A stretch of 64,000 nucleotides of DNA. It comes from Pseudomonas fluorescens. Its GTDB lineage: Bacteria; Pseudomonadota; Gammaproteobacteria; Pseudomonadales; Pseudomonadaceae. Position 1 is the first letter of the stretch, and each line of letters begins with the position of its first letter. The translations under genes and the position numbers were made by a program. Shown here piece by piece: positions 1 to 11,500 of this stretch. Below the pieces are notes generated by a model, which was not told the DNA's origin, made no database searches, and saw nothing but the letters and a program-made list of their open reading frames with translations. Location: positions 248,001 through 312,000 of the forward strand of contig NZ_CABVIX010000001.1 of NCBI RefSeq assembly GCF_902498185.1, given 5' to 3'.

Positions 1-147
1 CGTGGGGGCGCACTGCGCTACATCGATTCGATCGGGGTTGCCGAGTTCGTCGCCCTGGCCGACCGGTACGCCGATCTGGGGCCGCTGTACCAGCCCACCG
101 CGAAGCTGCGTGAAATGGCCAAGAACGGCCAGCGCTTCTTCGGCTAA
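1..147 (+). CDS. fadB: FadB C-terminus (fatty acid oxidation complex alpha subunit), 5' cut by window edge
   Basis: The first 48 codons read in frame from base 1 to a TAA at 145-147 and end in the typical FadB tail ([13 protein letters not shown]). FadB carries enoyl-CoA hydratase and 3-hydroxyacyl-CoA dehydrogenase activities of beta-oxidation and forms a complex with FadA. FadA starts 31 bases later, so the two form the usual fadBA operon. The identification rests on this tail and on the neighbour; the rest of the gene is outside the window. Confidence 0.9.
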   Translation, partial: RGGALRYIDSIGVAEFVALADRYADLGPLYQPTAKLREMAKNGQRFFG

Positions 148-163
148 GCGCCCAACGATATAG

Positions 164-1354
<1,191 letters not shown>

Positions 1355-1374
1355 CCGCGCGGGATGGACAGCAG

Positions 1375-1398
1375 CCGGGGCCTTGTGCCCCGGTTTTT
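1375..1398 (+). terminator. Rho-independent terminator of fadBA
   Basis: Perfect 7-bp stem CCGGGGC/GCCCCGG with a 5-base loop followed by TTTTT, 20 bases after the fadA stop. Confidence 0.9.
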
Positions 1399-1434
1399 GT
1401 TTTTTGCAGGATTTATTTCAAGAGGGTTATCGAC

Positions 1435-1686
1435 ATGCAGATACAGCCAGGCATATACCGGCATTACAAGGGGCCTGAGTATCGTGTGTTCGACGTCGCA
1501 CGGCACTCCGAGACCGAGGAATGGGTGGTCTACTACCAGTGTCTGTATGGTGATTACGGACGTTGGGTGCGGCCCTTGTCGATGTTTGTCGAATCCGTCG
1601 AGGTTGACGGCGAACAGGTCCCGCGCTTTGCTCTGGTCAAGGCCGAAAAGGGTATGTTCGAGCGTGCGGATGCCGAGGGCGGCTGA
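1435..1686 (+). CDS. DUF1653-family small protein
   Basis: The protein has 83 residues and begins [18 protein letters not shown]. The pattern GxYRHYKG...Y.V...[15 protein letters not shown]....WVRP is that of the DUF1653 family, whose function is unknown. The ATG at 1435 follows an AGAGGG ribosome site, and a longer in-frame extension to 1228 would overlap fadA, so the short form was chosen. It sits between the fadA terminator and topA and is probably transcribed on its own or with topA. Confidence 0.85.
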   Translation: MQIQPGIYRHYKGPEYRVFDVARHSETEEWVVYYQCLYGDYGRWVRPLSMFVESVEVDGEQVPRFALVKAEKGMFERADAEGG

Positions 1687-1787
1687 GCCATCGCGCTTGA
1701 CCTCACCTTGTCGCCACTATATATAGCGGTGCCGCGTCAGGGCACCTGCCGTGTTTTTATTTTTCAGATTCAGGAATACTCCGATCC

Positions 1788-4400
1788 ATGGGCAAATCGC
1801 TGGTCATTGTGGAATCCCCGGCTAAGGCCAAGACCATCAACAAGTACCTGGGCACCCAGTACGTGGTGAAGTCGAGTATCGGCCATATCCGAGACCTCCC
1901 CACCAGTGGCTCGGCGAGCGCCTCCAAGGAGCCTGCCGCCAAGCGTGGCAAGGCTGCGGCGGGCGAGGCGCCGGCACTGTCGCCCAAGGAAAAGGCGCGC
2001 AAGCAGCTGATCGCCCGCATGGGGGTCGACCCGGACCACGGCTGGAAAGCCAAGTACGAGATCCTTCCCGGCAAGGAAAAGGTGATCGAAGAGCTGCGCC
2101 GCCTGGCCAAGGATGCCGACACCATCTATCTCGCAACCGACTTGGACCGCGAAGGGGAAGCCATTGCCTGGCACCTGCGCGAAGCCATCGGCGGCGATGA
2201 CAGCCGCTACAAGCGCGTGGTGTTCAACGAAATCACCAAGAAAGCCATCCAGGAAGCGTTCTCGCAGCCGGGCGAACTCGATATTCATCGGGTCAACGCC
2301 CAGCAGGCGCGGCGCTTCCTCGACCGCGTGGTGGGCTACATGGTCTCGCCACTGCTGTGGTCGAAGATCGCCCGTGGCCTGTCGGCCGGCCGTGTGCAAT
2401 CGGTGGCGGTGAAGCTGGTGGTCGAGCGTGAGCGCGAGATCCGCGCCTTCAATCCCGAAGAGTACTGGGAAATCCACGCTGACCTGGGCACCGCCAAGAA
2501 CGCCAAGGTGCGTTTCGACGTCACTCGCGAAAAGGGCGAGGCCTTCAAGCCGCTCAACGAAGCCCAGGCCATGGCTGCCGTGGACAAGCTCAAGAGCTCC
2601 AGCTACAGCATCGTCAAGCGTGAAGACCGCCCGACCAGCAGCAAGCCGTCGGCGCCGTTCATCACCTCGACCTTGCAGCAGGCCGCGAGCAACCGTCTGG
2701 GCTACGGTGTGAAGAAAACCATGATGATGGCCCAGCGTCTCTATGAGGCCGGCTACATCACCTACATGCGTACAGACTCGACCAACCTGTCGACTGACGC
2801 GGTGGAAATGGCCCGTACCTACATCGAGCAGGAATTCGGCAAGCAATACCTTCCAGAAGGGCCGGTGGTCTACGGCAGCAAGGAGGGTGCCCAGGAGGCG
2901 CACGAAGCGATCCGGCCTTCGGATGTCAACACTCATCCGAGCAAGGTCAGCGGGATGGAGCGTGATGCAGAGCGCCTGTACGAGCTGATCTGGCGCCAGT
3001 TCCTGGCCTGCCAGATGCCACCTGCGCAATACCTGTCGACGAGCGTCACGGTCGCGGCAGGCGACTTCGAGCTGCGTGCCAAGGGCCGTATCCTCAAGTT
3101 CGACGGTTATACCCGAGTGCTGCCGCAGCAGAGCAAGCCGGGCGAAGACGACGTCCTGCCAGACATGGCCCAGGGCGAGGCGCTCAAGCTGATCCAGCTC
3201 GACCCGAGCCAGCATTTCACCAAGCCACCGGCGCGCTTCTCCGAAGCCAGCCTGGTCAAGGAAATGGAAAAACGTGGCATCGGTCGCCCGTCGACCTATG
3301 CGGCGATCATCTCTACCATCCAGGACCGTGGCTATGTCACCTTGCATAACCGCCGGTTCTATTCGGAAAAGATGGGCGACATCGTCACCGAGCGCTTGTC
3401 CGAGAGCTTCTCCGACCTGATGGACTACGGCTTCACCGCGGGCATGGAAGAAAACCTCGACGACGTGGCGCAGGGCGAGCGCGACTGGAAAAACGTGCTC
3501 GACGAGTTCTACGGCGACTTCAGCAAGAAGCTGCAGACCGCCGAGTCGGCCGAGAACGGCATGCGCGCCAACCAGCCGACGCTGACCAGCATCGCCTGCA
3601 AGGAATGCGGTCGGCCGATGATGATCCGTACTGCGTCCACCGGCGTGTTCCTTGGCTGCTCAGGCTACAGCCTGCCGCCGAAGGAACGTTGCAAGGCTAC
3701 CGTCAACCTGGTGCCGGGCGACGAGATCGCTGCCGATGACGAAGGCGAATCGGAATCGCGTGTGCTGCTCAGCAAGCACCGCTGCCCGATCTGCGCGACG
3801 GCGATGGATGCCTACCTGCTCGACGAGAAGCACAAGCTGCACATCTGCGGCAACAACCCGGACTGTGTCGGTTACGAGATCGAAGAGGGCAGCTACCGCA
3901 TCAAGGGCTACGAAGGGCCGAGCCTGGAGTGCGACAAGTGCGGCAGCGAGATGCAGCTCAAGACTGGCCGTTTCGGCAAGTTCTTCGGCTGTACCAATCC
4001 TGAGTGCAAGAACACCCGCAAGCTGCTCAAGAGCGGTGAGGCAGCGCCGCCCAAGATGGATGCGGTGAAGATGCCTGAGCTCAAGTGCGAGAAGGTGGAC
4101 GATACCTACGTGCTGCGCGATGGTGCTTCGGGGTTGTTCCTGGCTGCCAGCCAGTTCCCGAAGAATCGCGAGACCCGTGCGCCGCTGGTGATGGAGATTG
4201 TCCCGCACAAGGACGAGATCGATCCGAAGTACCACTTCCTGTGCGAAGCGCCGAAGAAAGACCCGGACGGCCGTCCGACCGTTATCCGCTATAGCCGCAA
4301 GACCAAGGAGCAGTACGTGCAGTCCGAAGTCGAAGGTAAGCCTACGGGCTGGAAAGCGTTCTATGACGGCAAGGCGTGGAAGATCGAAGACAAGCGCTAG
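1788..4400 (+). CDS. topA: DNA topoisomerase I
   Basis: This is type IA topoisomerase, 870 residues, which relaxes negative supercoils. The N-terminal Toprim domain opens with [15 protein letters not shown] and contains the [13 protein letters not shown] acidic motif. A basic Ala/Lys-rich insert lies near residues 40-65. The catalytic Tyr is Tyr326 in [13 protein letters not shown]. The C-terminal third holds several Cys4 zinc-ribbon repeats ([27 protein letters not shown]) and ends in a basic tail. Length and domain order match other Pseudomonas TopA proteins. Confidence 0.98.
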   Translation: MGKSLVIVESPAKAKTINKYLGTQYVVKSSIGHIRDLPTSGSASASKEPAAKRGKAAAGEAPALSPKEKARKQLIARMGVDPDHGWKAKYEILPGKEKVIEELRRLAKDADTIYLATDLDREGEAIAWHLREAIGGDDSRYKRVVFNEITKKAIQEAFSQPGELDIHRVNAQQARRFLDRVVGYMVSPLLWSKIARGLSAGRVQSVAVKLVVEREREIRAFNPEEYWEIHADLGTAKNAKVRFDVTREKGEAFKPLNEAQAMAAVDKLKSSSYSIVKREDRPTSSKPSAPFITSTLQQAASNRLGYGVKKTMMMAQRLYEAGYITYMRTDSTNLSTDAVEMARTYIEQEFGKQYLPEGPVVYGSKEGAQEAHEAIRPSDVNTHPSKVSGMERDAERLYELIWRQFLACQMPPAQYLSTSVTVAAGDFELRAKGRILKFDGYTRVLPQQSKPGEDDVLPDMAQGEALKLIQLDPSQHFTKPPARFSEASLVKEMEKRGIGRPSTYAAIISTIQDRGYVTLHNRRFYSEKMGDIVTERLSESFSDLMDYGFTAGMEENLDDVAQGERDWKNVLDEFYGDFSKKLQTAESAENGMRANQPTLTSIACKECGRPMMIRTASTGVFLGCSGYSLPPKERCKATVNLVPGDEIAADDEGESESRVLLSKHRCPICATAMDAYLLDEKHKLHICGNNPDCVGYEIEEGSYRIKGYEGPSLECDKCGSEMQLKTGRFGKFFGCTNPECKNTRKLLKSGEAAPPKMDAVKMPELKCEKVDDTYVLRDGASGLFLAASQFPKNRETRAPLVMEIVPHKDEIDPKYHFLCEAPKKDPDGRPTVIRYSRKTKEQYVQSEVEGKPTGWKAFYDGKAWKIEDKR

Positions 4401-4427
4401 GCTTCGTCCTCGGGACCACCGCCAATC

Positions 4428-4535
4428 TGTGGGCGCGGGTTTACCCGCGAACACCGGCAAAGCCGGTACCAGACACCGGGTCGACTTCTTCGCGGCTGAA
4501 GCTGCTCCCATAGGTTTGTTGGGGGCGGCAGGGGC
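4428..4535. repeat. REP-type palindromic element
   Basis: Contains the palindrome GCGGGTTTACCCGC at 4435-4448, then ACCGGCAAAGCCGGT at 4453-4467 and a CTTCGCGGCTGAAGCTGCTCCC stretch. This matches the P. putida-type REP core, here in reverse orientation. A second REP lies at 17685-17727. Confidence 0.8.
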
Positions 4536-4609
4536 AGGATCGGCTTGCCTGCGATCCTGCAATCCGTGAAACTGATCTGCCGCCTCGCAGCCTTTCGGAG
4601 GGCGCCACC

Positions 4610-5131
4610 ATGGCCCAGGAACTCTACACCCGTACCAACCAGAAACTCTTCTTCGCGGGCCTTGCGCTCGAATCCTTGGCCAGGGCGCAGGGCGGTCAGG
4701 CCATGAATGCCCAGGGCCTGGTGCAGGCCGAGCGCGAAGCGGCTCTGTTCCATCTCTATGGAGCGCTGTTGGGGCTGTGTCACGAGATTGCCGGTTTCTA
4801 TCGACTGCCACAGGCCGGCGCGACACGTGCCGAGCTGCTGCTCAGCGACGAGATGCTCGACACCGTTGCCATCCCCGAAATGGCCGAGATGGTCGAGCTG
4901 GCGCGCAACCCTCACACCTGGCTTGCGCAGCTGCTTAAAGCGCATGCCGACCTGTACCGACCGCCGGTCGCGAAAAAAGCGCCGAAGGGCGATGTCACCC
5001 AGCCGCTGATCCAAGCGGTGAGCCTGGACGAAACCGACGTTGCGCCGCTCTCGCGCGAGGAGCTGGAAAGCTGGCGGCAGAACCTCAAGGACCTGACCCG
5101 ACGTTTTCGCGAAGCGTTGAGTGAGTGCTGA
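4610..5131 (+). CDS. Conserved Pseudomonas protein (DUF6586-like)
   Basis: The 173-residue soluble protein starts MAQELYTRTNQKLFFAGLAL behind a GGAGG-type site (CGGAGGGCGCC). It is mostly helical and has no signal peptide or clear catalytic motif. In pseudomonads a protein of this kind lies between topA and sulA-lexA. The C-terminal half (ESWRQNLKDLTRRFREAL) looks coiled-coil-like. No function is known to me; the DUF assignment is from memory. Confidence 0.75.
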   Translation: MAQELYTRTNQKLFFAGLALESLARAQGGQAMNAQGLVQAEREAALFHLYGALLGLCHEIAGFYRLPQAGATRAELLLSDEMLDTVAIPEMAEMVELARNPHTWLAQLLKAHADLYRPPVAKKAPKGDVTQPLIQAVSLDETDVAPLSREELESWRQNLKDLTRRFREALSEC

Positions 5132-5181
5132 CCAGGGCGGTCGCTGGTACACTAGCCGCCTTTCGTGGAGAACAGCCCTTT

Positions 5182-5415
5182 ATGTCAACGTCCTTTCTTG
5201 AAATTGTCGAGTTGCCTGATGGCCGGATCGAGCTGCGCCGCGCCGAGGACGAAGGTCCTCTGGTAACCCTGGATTTCTCCGAGGATGCCAAGGCGTTTCT
5301 GCAGGGACAGCACGTGGAAGTGGCCAAGGCCATGCTCAGCGTCGGCGTTCAGATGGCTGGCCGTCTCGCCGAAGGTGAGCTCGAACGCGACGAAGGTCCG
5401 CGCGTTCTGCATTGA
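5182..5415 (+). CDS. Small conserved hypothetical protein
   Basis: The 77-residue acidic protein begins MSTSFLEIVELPDGRIELRR. It has an N-terminal beta-strand pattern and then a helix (EVAKAMLSVGVQMAGRLAEGEL). The ATG at 5182 was preferred to upstream in-frame starts because the longer reading runs back into the previous gene. It lies 50 bases after the DUF6586-like gene in the same direction and converges with sulA. The gene is conserved at this locus in pseudomonads; function unknown. Confidence 0.75.
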   Translation: MSTSFLEIVELPDGRIELRRAEDEGPLVTLDFSEDAKAFLQGQHVEVAKAMLSVGVQMAGRLAEGELERDEGPRVLH

Positions 5416-5424
5416 GTCTTACGC

Positions 5425-5450
5425 CGGATTTCCCCGGGGCGGGAAATCCG
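5425..5450. terminator. Bidirectional hairpin between convergent genes
   Basis: Perfect 10-bp inverted repeat CGGATTTCCC/GGGAAATCCG with a 6-base loop lies between the stop at 5415 and the sulA stop at 5469. It has no long T-run, so termination strength is uncertain. Confidence 0.6.
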
Positions 5451-5468
5451 TCTTGCAAAGCCTGATCA

Positions 5469-5942
5469 TCAGCCGAGGCGGATGTTCAGGCTTTGTGCGT
5501 TTCCGGTCTCGGCGGCGCGAACCAGCTGTTGGCGTGAGCTGGCATTGAGAGCGCCCAGCCAGCTGACTACGGTGTGGCTACGGCCAAGGCGCAGGGCCTC
5601 GCAGGACAGTTGCAGCGCGCTCTGTTTGCCGCGCGGCTTGAGCAGCAGGATGCGTTCGCGGTTCAGCCCGGCGTCACGCAGCCAGGCGTGGGTCAGGCTG
5701 GCGGGTGGGTCGATCAGGGTCAGCCAGCGGGCATCCTGTTCTTCGCTAAGCTCGCGCAGCACAGGCGCGAGCAGGCTGTGGCAGTGGCCCGGCGCACCGC
5801 GCAACGACAGTTCGCTGAACGCCTCTGGCAGGTTGCTGTGGCGTGGAGGTTCGCTCACCTTCAGGCCGGGCAGCACGGGCTGGGACAGGAAGGCTTCGAA
5901 CAGCGAAAGCTGGGCTTGGTGGGGTGCGTGGGTGTACTGCAT
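5469..5942 (-). CDS. sulA: SOS cell division inhibitor SulA
   Basis: The 157-residue protein resembles Pseudomonas SulA, which binds FtsZ and blocks septation during DNA damage. The central RWLTLIDPP...LRDAGLNRERILLLKP and the VVSWLGAL segment are the conserved core of the SulA/RecA-like fold. The start follows an excellent AGGAGG site (AGGAGGCGAC-ATG). It lies 11 bases behind lexA on the same strand and so is co-transcribed with lexA from the two LexA boxes at 6573-6607. Confidence 0.92.
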   Translation of the reverse strand: MQYTHAPHQAQLSLFEAFLSQPVLPGLKVSEPPRHSNLPEAFSELSLRGAPGHCHSLLAPVLRELSEEQDARWLTLIDPPASLTHAWLRDAGLNRERILLLKPRGKQSALQLSCEALRLGRSHTVVSWLGALNASSRQQLVRAAETGNAQSLNIRLG

Positions 5943-5953
5943 GTCGCCTCCTG

Positions 5954-6562
5954 TTATCGGCGTATGACGCCAACGCTCAAGCCCTCGATCACCAGCTCCT
6001 GGTCTTTCAGGTTGACTTCGATTGGGGCAAATTCGGGGTTTTCGGCCAGCAGCCAGACTCTGTTGCCTTCTCGCTTGAAGCGCTTGACCGTCACTTCGTC
6101 ACCCAGCCGGGCGACCACGATCTGGCCATTGCGGGCTTCGCGGGTGGTGTGCACGGCCAGCAGGTCGCCATCGACAATGCCGACATCCCGCATGCTCATG
6201 CCGCGTACGCGCAACAGATAGTCGGCGCGGGGATGGAAGAAGGCCGGGTTGATGTTGCAGGATTCCTCGATGTGCTGCTGCGCCAGGATCGGCGCACCGG
6301 CGGCGACCCGGCCGATGATCGGCAAGCCGCTGTCGTCGGCCTTGGTCTCATGGCCCGGGATGCGGATGCCGCGCGATGCGCCTGGCGTCATCTCGATAGC
6401 ACCCTTGCGGGCCAGTGCCTTGAGGTGTTCCTCGGCGGCATTGGGTGACTTGAAACCCAGCTCCTGCGCAATTTCCGCGCGGGTCGGCGGGAAGCCGTTA
6501 TCGTCCAGGCAGCGTTTTATGAATGCAAGGATCTCGGCTTGGCGTGGCGTCAGTTTAAGCAT
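5954..6562 (-). CDS. lexA: LexA repressor
   Basis: The 202-residue SOS repressor has an N-terminal winged helix (residues 1-65, [23 protein letters not shown]). The self-cleavage site is Ala88-Gly89 in GRVAAGAP. The C-terminal protease uses Ser123 (RGMSMRD) and Lys160 (VTVKRF). The start at 6562 gives the canonical [10 protein letters not shown]; the frame stays open upstream through the operator, so the longer version is rejected. Two LexA boxes lie 10 and 29 bases upstream, which shows autoregulation. It heads the lexA-sulA operon. Confidence 0.98.
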   Translation of the reverse strand: MLKLTPRQAEILAFIKRCLDDNGFPPTRAEIAQELGFKSPNAAEEHLKALARKGAIEMTPGASRGIRIPGHETKADDSGLPIIGRVAAGAPILAQQHIEESCNINPAFFHPRADYLLRVRGMSMRDVGIVDGDLLAVHTTREARNGQIVVARLGDEVTVKRFKREGNRVWLLAENPEFAPIEVNLKDQELVIEGLSVGVIRR

Positions 6563-6572
6563 GGCGGGCGCT

Positions 6573-6588
6573 CTGTCTTTTTGTACAG
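6573..6588 (-). promoter_or_regulatory. LexA (SOS) box 1 of lexA-sulA
   Basis: CTGTCTTTTTGTACAG fits CTG-N10-CAG exactly, with the extended CTGT...ACAG ends. It lies 10 bases upstream of the lexA start codon. Confidence 0.9.
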
Positions 6589-6591
6589 TGA

Positions 6592-6607
6592 CTGGAATTA
6601 TATACAG
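6592..6607 (-). promoter_or_regulatory. LexA (SOS) box 2 of lexA-sulA
   Basis: CTGGAATTATATACAG fits CTG-N10-CAG and lies 3 bases from box 1. Tandem boxes are usual for lexA autoregulation. Confidence 0.85.
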
Positions 6608-6610
6608 TAG

Positions 6611-6705
6611 TTGGGAAGCTGCAAGCGACAAGCTGCAAGTGGCAGGCAAAAGCCCGTGGCGACGCTTCTTCTTGCAGCCTGGCGCTTGAGGCTTGCCGCT
6701 GTGAA
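6611..6705. repeat. Imperfect intergenic inverted repeat rich in AAGCTGCAAGC
   Basis: The left side carries GGAAGCTGCAAGC and ACAAGCTGCAAGTGGC. The right side carries CTTCTTGCAGCCTGG and GCGCTTGAGGCTTGCCGCT, roughly complementary to it. Such repeats are common between Pseudomonas genes. It separates the divergent lexA and psrA promoters. Confidence 0.6.
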
Positions 6706-6743
6706 AGGCTGTGGTTTAATGGCGACCGGGCAGTCACGAAGCC

Positions 6744-6787
6744 TTGACAGGTACCTGTCTGAAACGTATGTTTCAAACAACTGTTTG
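6744..6787 (+). promoter_or_regulatory. psrA promoter with two overlapping PsrA operators
   Basis: TTGACA at 6744-6749 and TATGTT at 6767-6772 are 17 bases apart and make a good sigma-70 promoter. GAAACGTATGTTTC (6761-6774) and CAAACAACTGTTTG (6774-6787) both fit the known PsrA operator form (G/C)AAAC-N4-GTTT(G/C). The first covers the -10 element and the two share one base. This points to strong autorepression. Confidence 0.85.
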
Positions 6788-6802
6788 TCAGGCGGATTAT
6801 TC

Positions 6803-7516
6803 ATGGCCCAGTCGGAAACCGTTGAACGCATTCTCGATGCTGCCGAGCAGCTGTTCGCGGAAAAAGGTTTCGCTGAAACCTCGTTGCGGCTCATCACCAG
6901 CAAGGCCGGCGTCAACCTGGCAGCGGTGAACTACCACTTCGGCTCCAAGAAGGCACTGATCCAGGCGGTGTTCTCACGCTTCCTCGGCCCGTTCTGCGCG
7001 AGCCTCGAGCGCGAACTCGAGCGCCGCCAGGCACGCCCTGAGCTGAAACCATCGCTTGAAGAGCTGCTCGAGATGCTGGTCGAGCAAGCCCTGGCGGTGC
7101 AGCCGCGCAGTGGCAATGACCTGTCCATCTTCATGCGTCTGCTGGGGCTGGCCTTCAGCCAGAGCCAAGGCCATCTTCGGCGGTACCTTGAAGACATGTA
7201 CGGCAAGGTGTTCCGCCGCTACATGCTGCTGGTCAACGAAGCGGCCCCGCGCATTCCACCCCTGGAGCTCTTCTGGCGCGTGCATTTCATGCTTGGCGCC
7301 GCAGCGTTCAGCATGTCCGGCATCAAGGCGCTGCGGGCAATTTCAGAGACCGACTTCGGCGTCGACACTTCCATCGAGCAAGTCATGCGCCTGATGGTGC
7401 CGTTCCTGGCCGCCGGCATGCGTGCCGACAGCGGCGTCACCCATGAGGCGATGGCTGCAGCGCAGTTGCGCCCACGCGGCAAATCCGCCAGTACGTCGGC
7501 CCCGGCCAAGGCCTGA
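6803..7516 (+). CDS. psrA: TetR-family regulator PsrA
   Basis: The 237-residue TetR/AcrR repressor has an N-terminal HTH at residues 5-50 (RILDAAEQLFAEKGFAETSLRLITSKAGVNLAAVNYHFGSK) and a C-terminal ligand domain. In Pseudomonas PsrA senses long-chain fatty acids, represses beta-oxidation genes such as fadBA and activates rpoS. The start at 6803 is chosen because the tandem operators end 15 bases upstream and the protein begins MAQSETVERILDAAE as in relatives. nagZ follows after 29 bases and is probably co-transcribed. Confidence 0.95.
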   Translation: MAQSETVERILDAAEQLFAEKGFAETSLRLITSKAGVNLAAVNYHFGSKKALIQAVFSRFLGPFCASLERELERRQARPELKPSLEELLEMLVEQALAVQPRSGNDLSIFMRLLGLAFSQSQGHLRRYLEDMYGKVFRRYMLLVNEAAPRIPPLELFWRVHFMLGAAAFSMSGIKALRAISETDFGVDTSIEQVMRLMVPFLAAGMRADSGVTHEAMAAAQLRPRGKSASTSAPAKA

Positions 7517-7545
7517 AGACCCCACCTGAACTTGAAGGATCCCTT

Positions 7546-8556
7546 ATGACCGTCAGCCTGCAAGGCTCCCTGATGGTGGATATCGCCGGTACCTGGCTGA
7601 CCGCCGAGGACCGCCAGTTGCTGCGCCAGCCCGAAGTGGCCGGCCTGATCATCTTCGCCCGCAATATAGAGAGCCCGCGCCAGGTGCGTGAGCTGTGCGC
7701 CTCGATCCGGGCGATACGCCCGGAGCTGATCCTGGCGGTCGACCAGGAAGGTGGCCGGGTCCAGCGGCTGCGCCAGGGCTTTGTGCGTCTGCCTGCGATG
7801 CGCGCCATTGCCGACAACGACAACGCCCAGACCCTGGCCGAACAGTGCGGCTGGCTGATGGCGACCGAAGTGCTGGCTGTTGGCCTGGACCTGAGCTTTG
7901 CTCCGGTACTGGATCTGGATCACCAGCGCAGCGCCGTGGTCGGCAGCCGCGCCTTCGAGGGCGATCCCGAGATCGCCACGCAGCTGGCCGGGGCTTTCAT
8001 CCGCGGCATGAATGCCGCGGGCATGGCGGCGTGCGGCAAGCATTTCCCTGGACACGGCTGGGCCGAGGCGGACTCCCATGTGGCCATCCCCACCGACGAG
8101 CGCAGCCTTGAACAGTTGCGCCAGGCCGACCTGCTGCCTTTCTCGCGTTTGAGCGGCCAGTTGGCGGCGGTCATGCCCGCCCATGTGATCTACCCGCAGG
8201 TCGATAACCAGCCCGCCGGCTTCTCGCGTCGCTGGCTGCAGGACATCCTGCGTGGTGAGTTGGGCTTCAAGGGCGTGATCTTCAGCGACGATCTGTCGAT
8301 GGCGGGTGCGCACGTGGTTGGCGATGCCGCCAGCCGTATCGAGGCCGCGCTCAGTGCCGGCTGCGACATGGGGCTGGTGTGCAACGACCGGGCCGCAGCG
8401 GAGCTGGCCCTGAGCGCCGCGCAGCGGCTGAAGGTACAGCCCTCGCCGCGGATCGCGCAGATGCGTGGGCAAGGCTTCGCGCGCACCGATTACCGCCAGC
8501 AGCCGCGCTGGCTGGAGGCGCTCGGAGCGTTGAAGGACGCGCAGCTGGTGGATTGA
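7546..8556 (+). CDS. nagZ: Beta-N-acetylhexosaminidase NagZ
   Basis: The 336-residue cytoplasmic GH3 enzyme releases N-acetylglucosamine from anhydro-muropeptides in peptidoglycan recycling, and its product influences AmpC induction. It carries the NagZ signature KHFPGHGWAEADSH with the catalytic Asp-His loop. The nucleophile Asp lies in GVIFSDDLSMAGA. Start ATG at 7546 follows AAGGATC. It is downstream of psrA in the same direction and converges with the SNF2 gene. Confidence 0.97.
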   Translation: MTVSLQGSLMVDIAGTWLTAEDRQLLRQPEVAGLIIFARNIESPRQVRELCASIRAIRPELILAVDQEGGRVQRLRQGFVRLPAMRAIADNDNAQTLAEQCGWLMATEVLAVGLDLSFAPVLDLDHQRSAVVGSRAFEGDPEIATQLAGAFIRGMNAAGMAACGKHFPGHGWAEADSHVAIPTDERSLEQLRQADLLPFSRLSGQLAAVMPAHVIYPQVDNQPAGFSRRWLQDILRGELGFKGVIFSDDLSMAGAHVVGDAASRIEAALSAGCDMGLVCNDRAAAELALSAAQRLKVQPSPRIAQMRGQGFARTDYRQQPRWLEALGALKDAQLVD

Positions 8557-8590
8557 GCGAGCGTTGCTTGCGGCATGACGATGTTACCCA

Positions 8591-11500
8591 TTACTTCGCC
8601 CCGGCCCGCTTGCCGGGCAGGGGGGCGAAGAGGGCTTCGATCTCTTCGTCTTCCATCCGCCATTGCCCTGCCTGGCCGCCGTCGAGCAGTCCGGCCGCCA
8701 GTGCCGCCTTCTCCTGTTGCAGCTTCTGGATCTTCTCCTCCACCGTCCCGCGGGTGATCAGCTTGAACACGAATACCGGTTTGTCCTGACCGATCCGGTA
8801 GGCGCGGTCGGTAGCCTGGTTCTCGCTGGCCGGGTTCCACCAAGGGTCGTAGTGGATGACGGTATCTGCGGCGGTGAGGTTCAGGCCGGTGCCGCCAGCC
8901 TTGAGGCTGATCAGGAACACGCGGGTATCGCCGTTCTGGAATTCCTGCACCGGGGCGCGGCGGTCCCGGGTGTCGCCGGTCAGCAGGCTATAAGATACCT
9001 GGCGTTTCTGCAGCTCCTGCTCGATCAGCGACAGCATCGCGGTGAACTGGGAAAACAGCAGCACCCGGCGGCCTTCGCTGAGCAGCTCTTCGAGCATCTC
9101 CAGCAGGCTGCCGAGCTTGCCCTTGTCAGTCTGCGAACTCTTCACCTCGACCCCTTTGACCAACCGCAGGTCGCAGCAGACCTGGCGAAGCTTCAGCAGC
9201 GCGTCGAGGATCACGATCTGGCTGCGCGCCGCCCCGTTGCGGGCGATTTCACTGCGGACTTTCTCGTCCATTGCCACCCGTACGGTCTCGTAGGTATCGC
9301 GCTGGGCGTCGCTGAGCTCGACCCAGTGCACCATCTCGGTCTTGGGCGGCAGTTCGCTGGCCACCTGCTCCTTGGTGCGGCGCAGCAGGAATGGACGGAT
9401 GCGGCTGGCCAGGTGCGCCATGCGCTCCCGGTCGCCATGGCGTTCGATCGGCGTGCGGTAGTCCTGGGTGAAGCGCTTGCTGTCGCCCAGCCAGCCGGGC
9501 ATCAGGAAGTGGAACAGCGACCACAGCTCGCCCAGGTTGTTTTCCATCGGCGTGCCCGTCAGGCACACGCGCTGGTTGGCGGTCAGTTCGCGCGTGGCCA
9601 GTGCGGCCTTGCTGTTGGCGTTCTTGATGTTCTGCGCTTCATCCAGCACCAGCACATGCCAGGGCTGCGCCTTGTGGTGAGCCACGTCGCGTGGGAGCAG
9701 GGCATAGGTGGTCAGGATCAGGTCGTAGTCGTGCAGCGACTTGAAATGCTTGTTGCGCCCAGCGCCCTGCAGTGCCAGCACGCGCAGAGCGGGGGCGAAG
9801 CGCTGGGCTTCGTCTAGCCAGTTGGGTACGAGGCTGGTCGGCATGACCGCCAGCGCAGGATGCTGCAGACGCCCGGCCTGTTTTTCCAGCAGCAGGTGCG
9901 CCAGGGTCTGCAAGGTCTTGCCCAGGCCCATGTCGTCGCCCAGGATGCCGCCAATGCCCAGCTCGCGCAGGGCCTGCAGCCAGTTCAGGCCTTGCTGCTG
10001 GTAGGGGCGCAGGGTGGCGTTGAGCCCTGCCGGTGGCTCGACCTGCCACTCGCGCGCATCGCGCAGGCGACGGCCGAGGTCGCGCACGCGGGCGCCACCT
10101 TCCCATTGCAGGGGCAGGGATTCCATGTCGTTCAGGCGCGGCGCATCGGCGGTCGGCAGGCGCAGGGAAGGGCCGCTGCTGTCATCACCCAGGTACAGCT
10201 CGCCGAGCGTCTTCATCACTGTCTTGATCCGCCCGTAGGGCAGTGCCACGCGCAAGGCCGGGCTGTCGTGGCGGGCGCGGTTCAGGTCGATCAGCAGGTG
10301 CTCATCGTCGCTGCGCCTGGCGAGCTCCGAGGGTCGCAGCAGTTCCGGGCTGCTGCGCAGCAGGTGGAGGATGATCGGCAGCAGGCTGTGGCGCTGGCCA
10401 TTGACCTCGATCCCCAGCTCCAGGTCGAACCACTCATGGCCCGGCGCTTCGTCGAGCGATGCGTACCAGTCGTCCACCTCTTGCAGGTTGAAGGCAAAGT
10501 CCCGGTGCGCATCGATCTTCCAGCCGGCCTCGCGCAAGCGTGGCAAGTCGTTGCGCGCAAAGCGCAGCCAGGCTTCGTCATCAGGCAGCTGGTACATCTC
10601 GCCAGCGCTGTCGGGCAGGGCCTTGCTCTGGCGTGTCGCGGGCTTGAATCCCAGGTCGCGCAGGGCCTTGCGCAGGGCCTGCTCGGCGCCCGGCTGGCGC
10701 GGAATGCGCTGGCTGAGGGTATCGCGCACGCGGGTCACGGGTTTTTCGTCACTCCCCGTGGCGCGCAGGCCGTCGTAGTCGAAGGCCAGCGCGGCACGGT
10801 GTTGCAACTGGCGTTGCATGCGGCCGGTCTTGGGCATGTAGGCGCTGAACTCGAGACTGCCCAGGGACAGGTGCGCGACGGGCATGATGCCGTCGAGGTC
10901 CTCGCTGCGCACTGTCGCGGGCGTGGGAACCTGGCGGTCGAGAGAGTTGAGGCGATGGCTCAGCGGCACCACCAGGTGTTCGGGTACATCCGGGGCAATC
11001 GACAGCGAGCTGGCAATGAATGGGTCCAGGGCATGGAGCAGCCTGCCAGCCGTGTTCCGTTGCTCGTCGATGTAGAACAACGGCTCCAGCGGTACGACAA
11101 CGGTCGCACGATTGTCGATGTGCCACACGCCTCGGTAGTTGCCGTTGTCCAGCCGCACCCAGCGAAATTCCGCCGGGCAGTCGGGACCGGGAGAGAGGCT
11201 CGCCGCGGAGCTCTCGAACATTAGCCGTCCGGTGGCCAGCGCGGCTTCGAGCAGTTCGGCTCCCCACGCATCGCGCAGGTTCACCATGTCAGGCATGCCG
11301 CCGCTGGGCCGGCGGGCTTCAATCTGCCGGAGCAGGCGTGTGTCAGCCTCGGTCACGTAGCGGGGCGGGTAGTAGATCAGCTCATTGAACGAGCTGATCT
11401 TGCCGAAGTTGATCTCGCCGTCGGCCTGGCGAGTGCCCTTGAGCACCCTCAGGTAGCAGAAGTCACGGTTCGCTACCAGGCGGTAGTACAAAGCCCGGCC

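Noticed and set aside
1770-3347. 525-codon open frame opposite topA
   Set aside because: Same GC-skew effect; low-complexity His/Leu/Asp-rich translation with no motifs, while topA is complete.
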